Assembly: GCA_022563885.1 (NCBI GenBank)
Contig: JADFMM010000008.1
Coordinates: 1-53,035, forward strand
Source: Planctomycetota bacterium
GTDB lineage: Bacteria; Planctomycetota; Phycisphaerae; Sedimentisphaerales; Anaerobacaceae
Direction of reading: 5' to 3'
Length of the DNA: 53,035 bases
Each line of letters starts with the position of its first letter. Positions within the stretch are counted from its first letter, which is position 1. The notes below the pieces were generated by a model. The model searched no databases. It saw nothing but the letters and a program-made list of their open reading frames with translations, and was not told the DNA's origin. This document shows positions 16,402 to 23,953 of this stretch, in pieces. The position numbers were made by a program, and so were the translations under genes.

Positions 16402-17952
16402 ATGGCGCGTCCGGATCTGGCCGATGAACTAGATGTGAAACTGCCAACGGAGAACGACCAGCAAGAGAGTTCAGACTCCCGCACGCGGGGAAACGCGTCA
16501 CTACGACCTTTACACGCCTTGGCACAGATCAGTCAGTGCATTATCGAGCATCGCAACCGGGATTACCTGTTCCGGGATGTGGTCGGCATGCTGCCCTTCG
16601 CGATGACCCACCCGAGCATGACCAACGCCAAAATTGAGTTTGAGGGCCAGAGCTTCTACAGCGATGCTTTCTGCGATTCTCCTTGGCAGATTCAAGCCAG
16701 TTTGGTCGTGGGGAGGCGAAAACTCGGATCCGTTGTGATCGGCTACTCCGAGGAAAGCCCCGAACAGTACGAAGGACCCTTCTCCAAGGGCGAGCGACTC
16801 TTTATCGACACCGTGGCCCAAACGCTCTCCTTAGGGATTGAACAGCGGCGGGCGAAGGACTCCCTCTGCGACGCGGAACAGAAGTTTCTGGCCATGTTCA
16901 ACAACGCCCTCAACGGCGTGCTGCTGGTTGAACGCTTCACCAAAAGATGCTGCCTGGCCAACGACAAGCTCTGCGAGATGCTCGGGTATGGTCTCGACGA
17001 GATTGTCGATCTCACCGTCTCGGACATCCAGCCGGCTCTGGCCACCGAAGACGTGGTGGAACAGTTGTGCGATCCCCTCCTGGGACAGCATTCCCTCACA
17101 GAAAACGTCCCGCTCAAACGCAAGAATGGCAGCACGATTTACGTGGACATGAGCTCGTTCCCAATCGTCGTGGGCAATCGCGGCTACCTCTTGGATATCT
17201 TCAAGGAAGTGACGGAACGTCGCTGGGCCCAGCAGCAGCAATTACAAGTTCTCGACCAACTCCGCAAAGCCAACAGCGAACTGAAGGAGTTCGTGCGTGT
17301 GCTGCAATTCGATGTGAAGGCCCTGCTGGAGCGTGTCAGCCGGTGGAGGGAGAGGGTCCCCCAGGCGGAGGACCCTCTGCAGCTTGACGCCCTGGTGGGA
17401 CGCGCGGAGCGGCTGGGCGCCTTGATCAGTACCGTCAGTCAGTATTCCGCCATTGGCCCTCGTAGCGAGACGACGCTCGTCGACCTGAACGATCTCGTTC
17501 AAGAGACGATTTCCCGCCTGGCCCCTCCCGAGGGCGTCGAGATTCTTAGGGAGGGAACATGGCCCGTCGCCCGCTTTGATAGGGCCAAGATGACCGATGT
17601 CCTGTATAACCTCCTGGCCAATGGCGTCCAATCTCTCAGCGAAGGGGCCGGCTCCATTCGGCTCCGATGTGTCGAAGAGGCGTCGCGCTACACCCTGAGC
17701 GTCAGCGACACGGGAAGGGGCATCGATGAACGAGAATATAACTCAATTTTCCAAATGTTCTACCGGGTTTGGGACGACACCGAAGAGGAAGACAGACTCG
17801 GCATGGGTCTGACCGTCGTGAAGAAGAGCGTAGAAGCATGGGGCGGCAGAATCTGGGTGGAGTCTGAAGTGGGGACCGGAAGCACCTTCTATTTCACAGT
17901 GCCTAGGGATCCAACGGAAACACCGCATTTCTCGGGTAATCTCTTGCAATAG
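16402..17952 (+). CDS. Histidine-kinase-like protein lacking the phospho-accepting His
   Basis: 516 residues, soluble. Order: a GAF-like N-terminal module (35-150) ending FIDTVAQTLSLGIEQRR, a PAS domain (158-275), a HisKA-like coiled coil (285-350) and a full ATPase domain with LYNLLANGVQSL, DTGRGID, MFYRVW and MGLTVVKK. Aligning NSELKEFVRVLQFDVKALL with NTELQNFAYVTAHDLKAPL of the upstream kinase puts Phe303 where that protein has His504, and the following Pro is Leu. It therefore probably cannot autophosphorylate in the normal way, while ATP binding looks intact. The start at 16402, 13 bases after the upstream stop, is chosen over longer frames. Co-transcription suggests it works with its neighbour, perhaps as a dimer partner or regulator. 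Confidence 0.85.
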   Translation: MARPDLADELDVKLPTENDQQESSDSRTRGNASLRPLHALAQISQCIIEHRNRDYLFRDVVGMLPFAMTHPSMTNAKIEFEGQSFYSDAFCDSPWQIQASLVVGRRKLGSVVIGYSEESPEQYEGPFSKGERLFIDTVAQTLSLGIEQRRAKDSLCDAEQKFLAMFNNALNGVLLVERFTKRCCLANDKLCEMLGYGLDEIVDLTVSDIQPALATEDVVEQLCDPLLGQHSLTENVPLKRKNGSTIYVDMSSFPIVVGNRGYLLDIFKEVTERRWAQQQQLQVLDQLRKANSELKEFVRVLQFDVKALLERVSRWRERVPQAEDPLQLDALVGRAERLGALISTVSQYSAIGPRSETTLVDLNDLVQETISRLAPPEGVEILREGTWPVARFDRAKMTDVLYNLLANGVQSLSEGAGSIRLRCVEEASRYTLSVSDTGRGIDEREYNSIFQMFYRVWDDTEEEDRLGMGLTVVKKSVEAWGGRIWVESEVGTGSTFYFTVPRDPTETPHFSGNLLQ

Positions 17953-17971
17953 ACACAATGTAGGCTACAAT
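17944..17971 (+). promoter_or_regulatory. Promoter of the leu operon
   Basis: TTGCAA (17944-17949), 16-base spacer, TACAAT (17966-17971). The -35 box overlaps the end of the upstream kinase gene. Transcription would start near 17978, only about two bases before the ATG of the leader peptide, making that peptide nearly leaderless. Confidence 0.6.
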
Positions 17972-17979
17972 CCGCCGTC

Positions 17980-18060
17980 ATGACACGTGTGCAAACAATT
18001 TGGATCGCTTTCACCGCTGATTTGAGCCTGCGCCTCCTCCTGCGCCGTCTGGCGCAATAA
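17980..18060 (+). CDS. leuL: Leucine-rich leader peptide upstream of leuA
   Basis: A 26-codon open frame starting MTRVQTIWIAF and ending LSLRLLLRRLAQ, then TAA. Six codons are Leu: TTG 18022, CTG 18028, CTC 18034, CTC 18037, CTG 18040 and CTG 18049, three of them consecutive. It lies 114 bases before leuA (isopropylmalate synthase), exactly where leucine attenuators place their control peptide. No Shine-Dalgarno precedes it, which fits the predicted start of transcription two bases upstream. A stem at 18041-18056 overlaps its last codons. Known: ribosome stalling at such Leu runs controls leu operons in enteric and other bacteria. Inferred: the same here. The frame is short, so chance cannot be excluded. 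Confidence 0.6.
   Translation: MTRVQTIWIAFTADLSLRLLLRRLAQ
18041..18056 (+). promoter_or_regulatory. Hairpin in the leu leader
   Basis: TGCGCC and GGCGCA pair perfectly around GTCT, just after the triple-Leu codons. A ribosome stalled on the Leu run would mask its left arm. It is followed by AATAACCTTTC, not a clear U tract, so it may be a pause or anti-structure rather than the terminator itself. I see no strong terminator stem in 18061-18174. Confidence 0.4.
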
Positions 18061-18174
18061 CCTTTCATTTCCCAATTCCAACCAACGTTCTATTCTTGTA
18101 AAATCATGCCTTTTCCACGGGCCGGCAGGATCTCTATATCCTAATCAAGCCCCACGATTCGGGAGTAAGAAGAG

Positions 18175-19713
18175 ATGTCAGACCAGAAAATCTATATATT
18201 TGATACGACGTTAAGGGATGGGGAACAGTCGCCAGGCGCCTCCCTCAGCATTCACGAAAAGTTAGAAATCGCCCAGCAGTTGGCGCTCCTGGGCGTTGAC
18301 ATCATTGAGGCCGGTTTTCCATTTTCCTCACCGGCGCAGTTCGATGCTACCCGATTGATCGCCGAAAAGGTCAAGGGGCCCACGATCGCCGGTCTGGCCC
18401 GAGCCATCGACAGAGATATCGAGTCGGCTGCCCGGGCGTTGGAACCGGCCGCCAAGCAACGGATCCATACCTTCGTTGCCACCTCACCCATTCATATGAA
18501 GCACAAGTTGGGCAAGCAGCCGGATGAGGTGCTCAAGATGGCGGTTCGAGCCGTGACCTTCGCCAAGGAGTTCACCGATGATGTCGAATTCTCGCCGGAA
18601 GATGCCTGTCGCAGCGACCTGGGATTTTTGGTGGAGATCCTCTCGGCGGTGGTCGAGGCCGGGGCCACGACGTTGAACATTCCCGATACCGTGGGCTATG
18701 TATTGCCCTACGAGTATGGTGCCCTGATTGCGCAGCTCAAGGAAAAGGTCGTCGGTTGCGAAAAGACGATCTTGAGTACGCATTGCCATGACGACCTGGG
18801 CATGGCCGTGGCCAACTCATTGGCGGGTGTCCGAAACGGGGCGCGCCAAATCGAGTGTGCCGTCAACGGGTTGGGGGAGCGGGCCGGCAATGCCGCGCTG
18901 GAAGAAATCATCATGGCGATCCATACCCGGCCAGATTGCTTTGACGCCGAGTCCGACCACCGGGACCTCTTGCAGGTCAACACCAAGGAGATCTACCGAA
19001 CGAGCCAACTCGTCTCCAGGTTGACCGGCTTCGTGATCCCGCCCAACAAGGCGATTGTGGGCGCCAATGCCTTCGCCCATGAGTCGGGCATCCATGTGGA
19101 TGGCGTGCTTAAGGAAAGATCGACCTACGAGATCATGACACCCGAGACCATCGGTTTGGGCGGATCTCGCATGGTCTTGGGACGCCACACGGGACGTCAT
19201 GGCTTCGCCGATCGTTGCCAGCAGCTTGGTTTTGCCCTCAATCCTGAGGCAGCAGAACTGGCCTACAAGCGTTTCCTCGAGATCGCGGACAAAAAGAAAG
19301 AGATCTTCGACGAAGACATCACGGCTTTGATTAACGATGAGATTCACGTAGTCGAGTCTACCTATGAGCTGTTGTATCTGCACGTCGTCAGTGGTAGCGG
19401 CGCCCTGCCCACCGCCAGTGTCAAAGTGCAGACACCCGATGGGGTCGGCCAGGCGGCCGCCACCGGCGACGGACCCGTGGATGCCGCCTATGAGGCCATT
19501 CGCAACGCGATCAATCTGTCGCCTAAGGTCGAACACTACTCGATACGGTCCGTGACCGGTGGCAAAGAGGCCCTGGGTGAAGCGATCGTCAAGATTCGAG
19601 ACGGCGACAAGATCTATGCGGGCCGCGGCGCCTCGACCGACATTATCGAAGCCAGTGCCAAGGCCTACGTGAACGCCATCAACCGTATGGTGGCGGTACA
19701 GAGCAAACGCTGA
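18175..19713 (+). CDS. leuA: 2-isopropylmalate synthase
   Basis: 512 residues. It condenses acetyl-CoA with 2-oxoisovalerate, the first committed step of leucine synthesis. Seen: the DRE-TIM barrel signature DTTLRDGEQSPG (10-21), the metal ligands in STHCHDDLGMAVANSLAG, VNGLGERAGNAALEE, HESGIHVDGVLK, and a C-terminal regulatory (LeuA dimer) domain from about 380 with VVSGSGALPTASVKV and GRGASTDIIEASAKAYVNAINR, where leucine normally binds for feedback inhibition. GGGAG and AAGAAGAG precede the ATG. The length fits the short bacterial LeuA class. Its regulation probably uses the leader peptide at 17980. It is followed by the leuB-type gene. Confidence 0.96.
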   Translation: MSDQKIYIFDTTLRDGEQSPGASLSIHEKLEIAQQLALLGVDIIEAGFPFSSPAQFDATRLIAEKVKGPTIAGLARAIDRDIESAARALEPAAKQRIHTFVATSPIHMKHKLGKQPDEVLKMAVRAVTFAKEFTDDVEFSPEDACRSDLGFLVEILSAVVEAGATTLNIPDTVGYVLPYEYGALIAQLKEKVVGCEKTILSTHCHDDLGMAVANSLAGVRNGARQIECAVNGLGERAGNAALEEIIMAIHTRPDCFDAESDHRDLLQVNTKEIYRTSQLVSRLTGFVIPPNKAIVGANAFAHESGIHVDGVLKERSTYEIMTPETIGLGGSRMVLGRHTGRHGFADRCQQLGFALNPEAAELAYKRFLEIADKKKEIFDEDITALINDEIHVVESTYELLYLHVVSGSGALPTASVKVQTPDGVGQAAATGDGPVDAAYEAIRNAINLSPKVEHYSIRSVTGGKEALGEAIVKIRDGDKIYAGRGASTDIIEASAKAYVNAINRMVAVQSKR

Positions 19714-19725
19714 TAATAACAATGC

Positions 19726-19809
19726 GTTTAGGGGGTTCATGGTTCAGGGGTTCACGGGTTGTTGAAGGATCGCCAGTCAAACAACCACTGAACCGTGAAC
19801 CCCCTAAAC
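19726..19809. repeat. Long imperfect palindrome between leuA and leuB
   Basis: GTTTAGGGGGTTCA (from 19726) faces TGAACCCCCTAAAC (ending 19809); the pairing continues inward through GGTTCAG with CTGAACC and GGTTGTT with AACAACC, giving a hairpin of about 30 bp with small bulges and a loop of about 15 bases (AGGATCGCCAG). The left arm is built of GGTTCAT, GGTTCAG, GGTTCAC-type units, so it belongs with the heptamer repeats. It could modulate the leuA/leuB ratio by RNA processing or partial termination. Confidence 0.65.
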
Positions 19810-19839
19810 CAGACCTATGCAAAGAAAGGGCAGAAGTTG

Positions 19840-20925
19840 ATGAAGACGTACAACCTAGCAATCATCCCCGGTGACGGCACCGGTCCCGAAGTCATGGTCG
19901 AGGCGGTGAAGGTGCTCAAGGCGGCAGCCGACAAATTCGGTTTCAACTGCGCGCTGACAGACTATGACTTCGGCGGCGAACGCTACATGAAGACCGGCGA
20001 GACGCTGACGGACAGTGGCCTGGATGAGCTGCGTCAGCAGGACGCGATTCTACTGGGTGCGATCGGCCACCCGGACGTCAAGCCGGGCATCCTGGAAAAG
20101 GGGATCTTGCTTAAGGTTCGTTTTGCGTTGGATCAGTACATCAACCTCCGCCCGGTGAAGCTCTATCCCGGCGTTGAGACGCCGCTGAAAGACAAAGGCC
20201 CCGAGCAGATTGACTACGTCGTCGTCCGTGAAAACTCGGGTGGCATTTATACCGGCTTGGGTGGCATCGCCATGAAGGGCACCGCCCATGAGGTGGCCGT
20301 GCAGAGCATGGTCTACAATCGCTTCCAGGTCGAGCGTTGTCTGCGATTCGCGTTTGACTATGCCCGGAAACACGGCAAAAAAGCCCAAGGCAAGGGGGAC
20401 GAGAACACGCTGGGCCTCGTCGGCAAGACCAACGTACTGACCTACGTATACGACCTCTGGGAACGCGCGTTTCATGAGATCGGTGAGGCCGACTTCAAGG
20501 GTGTTCGTCGCGACTACTACCACGTGGATGCCACCTGTATGTGGATGGTAAAGAGCCCCGAGTGGTTCGACGTCCTCGTGACGGGCAACATGTTTGGCGA
20601 CATCATCACCGACCTGGGCGCCATCACCCAGGGGGGCATGGGGATCGCCGCCGGCGGGAACATCAACCCCGAAGGCGTCAGCATGTTCGAGCCGATCGGC
20701 GGCAGCGCCCCCAAGTACACCGGCAAGGGTGTCATCAACCCCTTGGCGGCCATCTGTGCCATGGCGATGATGCTCGAGACGCTGGGAGAAAACGAAGCGG
20801 CCGAGAAGGTCGAGGACGCCGTCAAGGGGGTGACCGGCACCAAACTCAAATCCTTGGCCGCGGGCGCTATGGGGTACTCCACCAGTGAAGTGGGTGATCT
20901 GGTGGCGGAACAGCTGGTCCGTTGA
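19840..20925 (+). CDS. leuB: 3-isopropylmalate dehydrogenase (LeuB/ICDH family)
   Basis: 361 residues, NAD-dependent beta-hydroxyacid oxidative decarboxylase. Seen: IPGDGTGPEVM, the substrate loop GILLKVRFALDQYINLRPVK, VVRENSGGIYTGLGG, the catalytic Lys/Tyr region and the metal site in GDIITDLGA, then NINPEGVSMFEPIGGSAPKYTGK, whose ribose contacts fit NAD. The loop VVRENSGG differs from classical LeuB (VRELTGG) and lies between LeuB and ICDH types, so substrate assignment rests largely on the position after leuA. The start at 19840 is preferred because the longer frame would begin inside the palindrome and the protein family opens with YNLAIIPGDG. leuC and leuD are not in the window. Confidence 0.85.
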   Translation: MKTYNLAIIPGDGTGPEVMVEAVKVLKAAADKFGFNCALTDYDFGGERYMKTGETLTDSGLDELRQQDAILLGAIGHPDVKPGILEKGILLKVRFALDQYINLRPVKLYPGVETPLKDKGPEQIDYVVVRENSGGIYTGLGGIAMKGTAHEVAVQSMVYNRFQVERCLRFAFDYARKHGKKAQGKGDENTLGLVGKTNVLTYVYDLWERAFHEIGEADFKGVRRDYYHVDATCMWMVKSPEWFDVLVTGNMFGDIITDLGAITQGGMGIAAGGNINPEGVSMFEPIGGSAPKYTGKGVINPLAAICAMAMMLETLGENEAAEKVEDAVKGVTGTKLKSLAAGAMGYSTSEVGDLVAEQLVR

Positions 20926-21000
20926 GGATTTTCTCGGAGCGTGTCAACACTCTTGCTGAGGGTGCTGAAAACTAGGCGAAGACGGCTACCTGGATTAGAA

Positions 21001-21029
21001 TTGACCCCAACCGACCCCCTCGGTATGAT
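21001..21029 (+). promoter_or_regulatory. Promoter of purA-uppS-dapB
   Basis: TTGACC (21001-21006), 17-base spacer, TATGAT (21024-21029). The expected start near 21036 leaves about 34 bases before the purA ATG. Confidence 0.6.
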
Positions 21030-21069
21030 GCTGCAGTTTGTCCGTAGCAAGGCTTGGGAATCAAGAATC

Positions 21070-22347
21070 ATGAACTCATGCGTGGTAGGATTGCAGTGGG
21101 GTGATGAAGGCAAGGGTAAGGTTGTCGACATCCTGGCTGCCAAGAGTGATATCGTCGTGCGATACGCCGGAGGGGCCAATGCGGGCCATACCGTCGTCGT
21201 CGGTGACACCAAGTTTGCGTTGCACATTATGCCGAGCGGCGCGATTCGCGACGGTGTCACCTGTGTGATCGCCAATGCCGTGGTCCTGGATCCCGAGGTC
21301 CTGCGGGGAGAAATAGAAGGCCTCGCCCAGCGGGGGATCGACCTGACCCGTCGGCTGTTTATCAGCGACAATGCCCACGTGGTGCTGGATTATCACAAGA
21401 TAGAAGATCGCTTGCGCGAGGATTCCCTCGGGAACAAAAGACTCGGCACCACCATTCGTGGCATTGGCCCCTGTTACGCCGACAAGGTAGGTCGCAGTTA
21501 TGCCGTACGCATGGGAGATTTCCGGAACCTGGATCGCCTATCAGAAACGTTGGCCCGCATTGTCGATTATAAGAACAGGCTCTTAGCGGGCCTCTATGGC
21601 GCCGAGCCTATTCCCTTGGATCCCATCATCGAAAAATGTAGGATCCATGCCCAGGCCCTGTGTCGCTACGTGGTGGACACCACAGAGTATTTGCATACCG
21701 CGATTGAAGCAGGCAAATCGATCCTTTTCGAAGGTGCTCAGGGCACGCTGTTAGACCTGGACCATGGCACCTTTCCCTACGTGACGAGTTCAAATTCCAG
21801 TTTGCTCGGCATGCCTTCCGGGTGTGGAGTCTCTGCGAAGCTCGTGGATCGTAGCGTGGGGATCGCTAAGGCCTATACCACGCGGGTCGGGGAGGGTCCC
21901 TTTCCGACCGAACTCGACAACGAGATCGGACAGTACATTCGCGAGCGCGGACATGAGTATGGCACGACCACCGGTCGTCCTCGGCGCTGCGGATGGATGG
22001 ATGCGGTCGCTGTCCGGTACTCGGCTCGTATCGGTGCGATTGACGAGATCGCCATGATGCACCTGGACACCTTGGCGGGCCTGAAGGAACTGAAGATCTG
22101 CAAGGCCTATCGAATCGACGGCAAAGAGACCACCTTCTTTCCGGCGAATATCGATCGATTGAGTCTGGCGGAGCCCGTCTATGACACGCTGCCCGGGTGG
22201 GAGGAGGATCTCCGGAAAGTCTCGCGCTTTGAGGATTTGCCGCAGACGGCCCAGACCTATGTTGGCCGAGTCGAAGAGATTACCGGCAAGCCCGTCACGG
22301 TCATCGGTGTGGGGCCTGAGCGCAGCGAAACGATCGTGCGAACCTGA
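21070..22347 (+). CDS. purA: Adenylosuccinate synthetase
   Basis: 425 residues, normal length. It makes adenylosuccinate from IMP, aspartate and GTP, the first step from IMP to AMP. Seen: the P-loop QWGDEGKGK (9-17) with the catalytic Asp12, NAGHTVVVGD, the IMP-binding DNAHVVLDYH, GTTIRGIGPCYADK, the Lys/Thr region and GAQGTLLDLDHGTFPYVTSS, and TTTGRPRRCGWMDA. The start at 21070 gives the usual short N-terminus; longer in-frame starts would precede the promoter. There is no strong ribosome-binding site. It is the first gene of purA-uppS-dapB; the spacings are 19 and 21 bases, so the three are very likely one transcript. Confidence 0.96.
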   Translation: MNSCVVGLQWGDEGKGKVVDILAAKSDIVVRYAGGANAGHTVVVGDTKFALHIMPSGAIRDGVTCVIANAVVLDPEVLRGEIEGLAQRGIDLTRRLFISDNAHVVLDYHKIEDRLREDSLGNKRLGTTIRGIGPCYADKVGRSYAVRMGDFRNLDRLSETLARIVDYKNRLLAGLYGAEPIPLDPIIEKCRIHAQALCRYVVDTTEYLHTAIEAGKSILFEGAQGTLLDLDHGTFPYVTSSNSSLLGMPSGCGVSAKLVDRSVGIAKAYTTRVGEGPFPTELDNEIGQYIRERGHEYGTTTGRPRRCGWMDAVAVRYSARIGAIDEIAMMHLDTLAGLKELKICKAYRIDGKETTFFPANIDRLSLAEPVYDTLPGWEEDLRKVSRFEDLPQTAQTYVGRVEEITGKPVTVIGVGPERSETIVRT

Positions 22348-22366
22348 TGTGACCTTTAAGATCGCC

Positions 22367-23131
22367 ATGGATTCTGAGCAACGACTGGAGACTACCGCTG
22401 AGCGTTTGGGGATTCGTCCTGAGCAGGCTCCACGCAATATCGCCATCATTATGGATGGGAACGGACGCTGGGCCCAGCAGCGGTCCCTGCTTCGGGCGGA
22501 GGGACATTGCGAGGGCGCCAAGACCGCCCAGCGCGTCGCCCAGGCCTGTTCGCGTTCCGGCATCAAATCACTCACCCTCTATTCCTTTTCGATGGAGAAC
22601 TGGAAGCGGCCGAAGGACGAGGTCGATGCCCTGATGGGTCTCTATGAAGAGTATCTCATCAGTATGCGTCCGATGTTTCTGCGCGAGGATGTGCGATTGT
22701 TGCACTTGGGACGGATGGATGAATTGCCGGAACCGGTCCAGAGGGAATTGACCAAGACCATTGAACAGACGCGTATCCACGAGGGCATGACGTTGGCGCT
22801 GGCCTTGAACTACAGCGGACGCGGCGAACTGATCGATGCCACCAAGCGAATCGCGGAGCGCTGTGTCTCGGGCGAACTCTCCGTAGACCAAATCGATGAG
22901 TTCTGTCTGAGTCAACACCTCTACACGGCGTCGATGCCCGATCCGGATCTGGTCATTCGCACGGCCGACGAATCCCGTATCAGCAACTTTCTCCTGTGGC
23001 AGATTTCCTATAGCGAATTCTATGTCACCAAGACCCTCTGGCCGGAGTTTGATGAGCAGGAACTGGATAACGCCATCTTGGCCTATGCCGCAAGAGACCG
23101 TCGATTCGGGGCGATAGACACGCCTCTCTGA
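22367..23131 (+). CDS. uppS: Undecaprenyl diphosphate synthase (cis-prenyltransferase)
   Basis: 254 residues. It extends FPP with cis isoprene units to make the C55 carrier lipid of cell-wall and polysaccharide synthesis. Seen: IAIIMDGNGRWAQQR with catalytic Asp30, the Tyr/Phe/Ser run LTLYSFSMENWKRP, LNYSGRGELIDATK, and DLVIRTADESRISNFLLWQISYSEFY, where the usual RTGGE/RTSGE reads RTADE. The N-terminus is about 20 residues longer than in E. coli. In many bacteria uppS sits with cdsA, dxr and rseP; here it is instead between purA and dapB, about 10 kb from dxr-rseP. Confidence 0.95.
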   Translation: MDSEQRLETTAERLGIRPEQAPRNIAIIMDGNGRWAQQRSLLRAEGHCEGAKTAQRVAQACSRSGIKSLTLYSFSMENWKRPKDEVDALMGLYEEYLISMRPMFLREDVRLLHLGRMDELPEPVQRELTKTIEQTRIHEGMTLALALNYSGRGELIDATKRIAERCVSGELSVDQIDEFCLSQHLYTASMPDPDLVIRTADESRISNFLLWQISYSEFYVTKTLWPEFDEQELDNAILAYAARDRRFGAIDTPL

Positions 23132-23152
23132 GGCGATACTGGGAGTCACGCG

Positions 23153-23950
23153 ATGGGAATCAAACTTGTTGTTGTCGGCGCGGGGGGGCGCATGGGCGGG
23201 CGAGTGATCGCGCTGGCGCTGGAATCGGGTGAATTCGACATCGTGGGCGCCGTGGACGGATCGACGCATCCCGAGCTGGGCAAAGATGCAGGACAACTCG
23301 CCGGTGTGCATCCCATCGAAGTGACATTGGCAGATCAATTTCCCAACCAGGCCGACGTCGTGATCGATTTTTCCGCACCGGAGGCCACCGACCGGACCTT
23401 GGACTTCTGCGGCACGCACAGAGCCGCACTGGTCTTGGGGACCACCGGGCTGGAGGAGTCACAGAAGCGGGCTCTAGAAAATCTCTCTTCCCAGGTCCCG
23501 GTCATTTACGGCACCAACATGGGCGTAGGCATGAACACCCTCTTTGCCCTGGTGGGCAAGGTCGCCCAAACGCTGGGAGAGGAGTATGACATCGAGATCG
23601 TTGAGCACCATCATCGCTTCAAGAAGGATGCCCCCAGCGGCAGTGCCCTGAGCCTGGCGGAGAGTATCTCCGAGGCAACCGGCCGTTCCTGCCCCGATTG
23701 TCTCACGCTGGGACGCGCGGGGAAGGAGGCCCTGCGCCAAAAGGGCACCATCGGCATGCACGCCATCCGAGCCGGTGACATCGTGGGTATTCATTCGGTG
23801 ATCTACAGCACGCTGGGCGAGACCATCACCATCAACCATACCGCCCACAGCCGAGACACCTTCGTCCGCGGCGCCATGCGCGGCGCCCAATGGCTCATCG
23901 GCAAAGCGCCCGGCATGTACTCCATGCGAGACGTATTGGGGATTGAGTGA
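23153..23950 (+). CDS. dapB: 4-hydroxy-tetrahydrodipicolinate reductase
   Basis: 265 residues. It reduces HTPA with NAD(P)H in the diaminopimelate/lysine pathway. Seen: the Rossmann loop VVGAGGRMGGRV, VVIDFSAPEAT, LGTTGLEESQ, YGTNMGVGMN, the catalytic EHHHRFKKDAPSGSAL with the acid-base His and substrate-binding Lys, and the C-terminal GDIVGIHSVIYSTLGETI and SRDTFVRGAMRGAQWL. A functional DAP route fits a bacterium with peptidoglycan, and the adjacent uppS fits the same theme. It is the last gene of the purA operon and converges with the glycosyltransferase gene three bases on, leaving no room for a separate terminator. Confidence 0.96.
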   Translation: MGIKLVVVGAGGRMGGRVIALALESGEFDIVGAVDGSTHPELGKDAGQLAGVHPIEVTLADQFPNQADVVIDFSAPEATDRTLDFCGTHRAALVLGTTGLEESQKRALENLSSQVPVIYGTNMGVGMNTLFALVGKVAQTLGEEYDIEIVEHHHRFKKDAPSGSALSLAESISEATGRSCPDCLTLGRAGKEALRQKGTIGMHAIRAGDIVGIHSVIYSTLGETITINHTAHSRDTFVRGAMRGAQWLIGKAPGMYSMRDVLGIE

Positions 23951-23953
23951 GCG

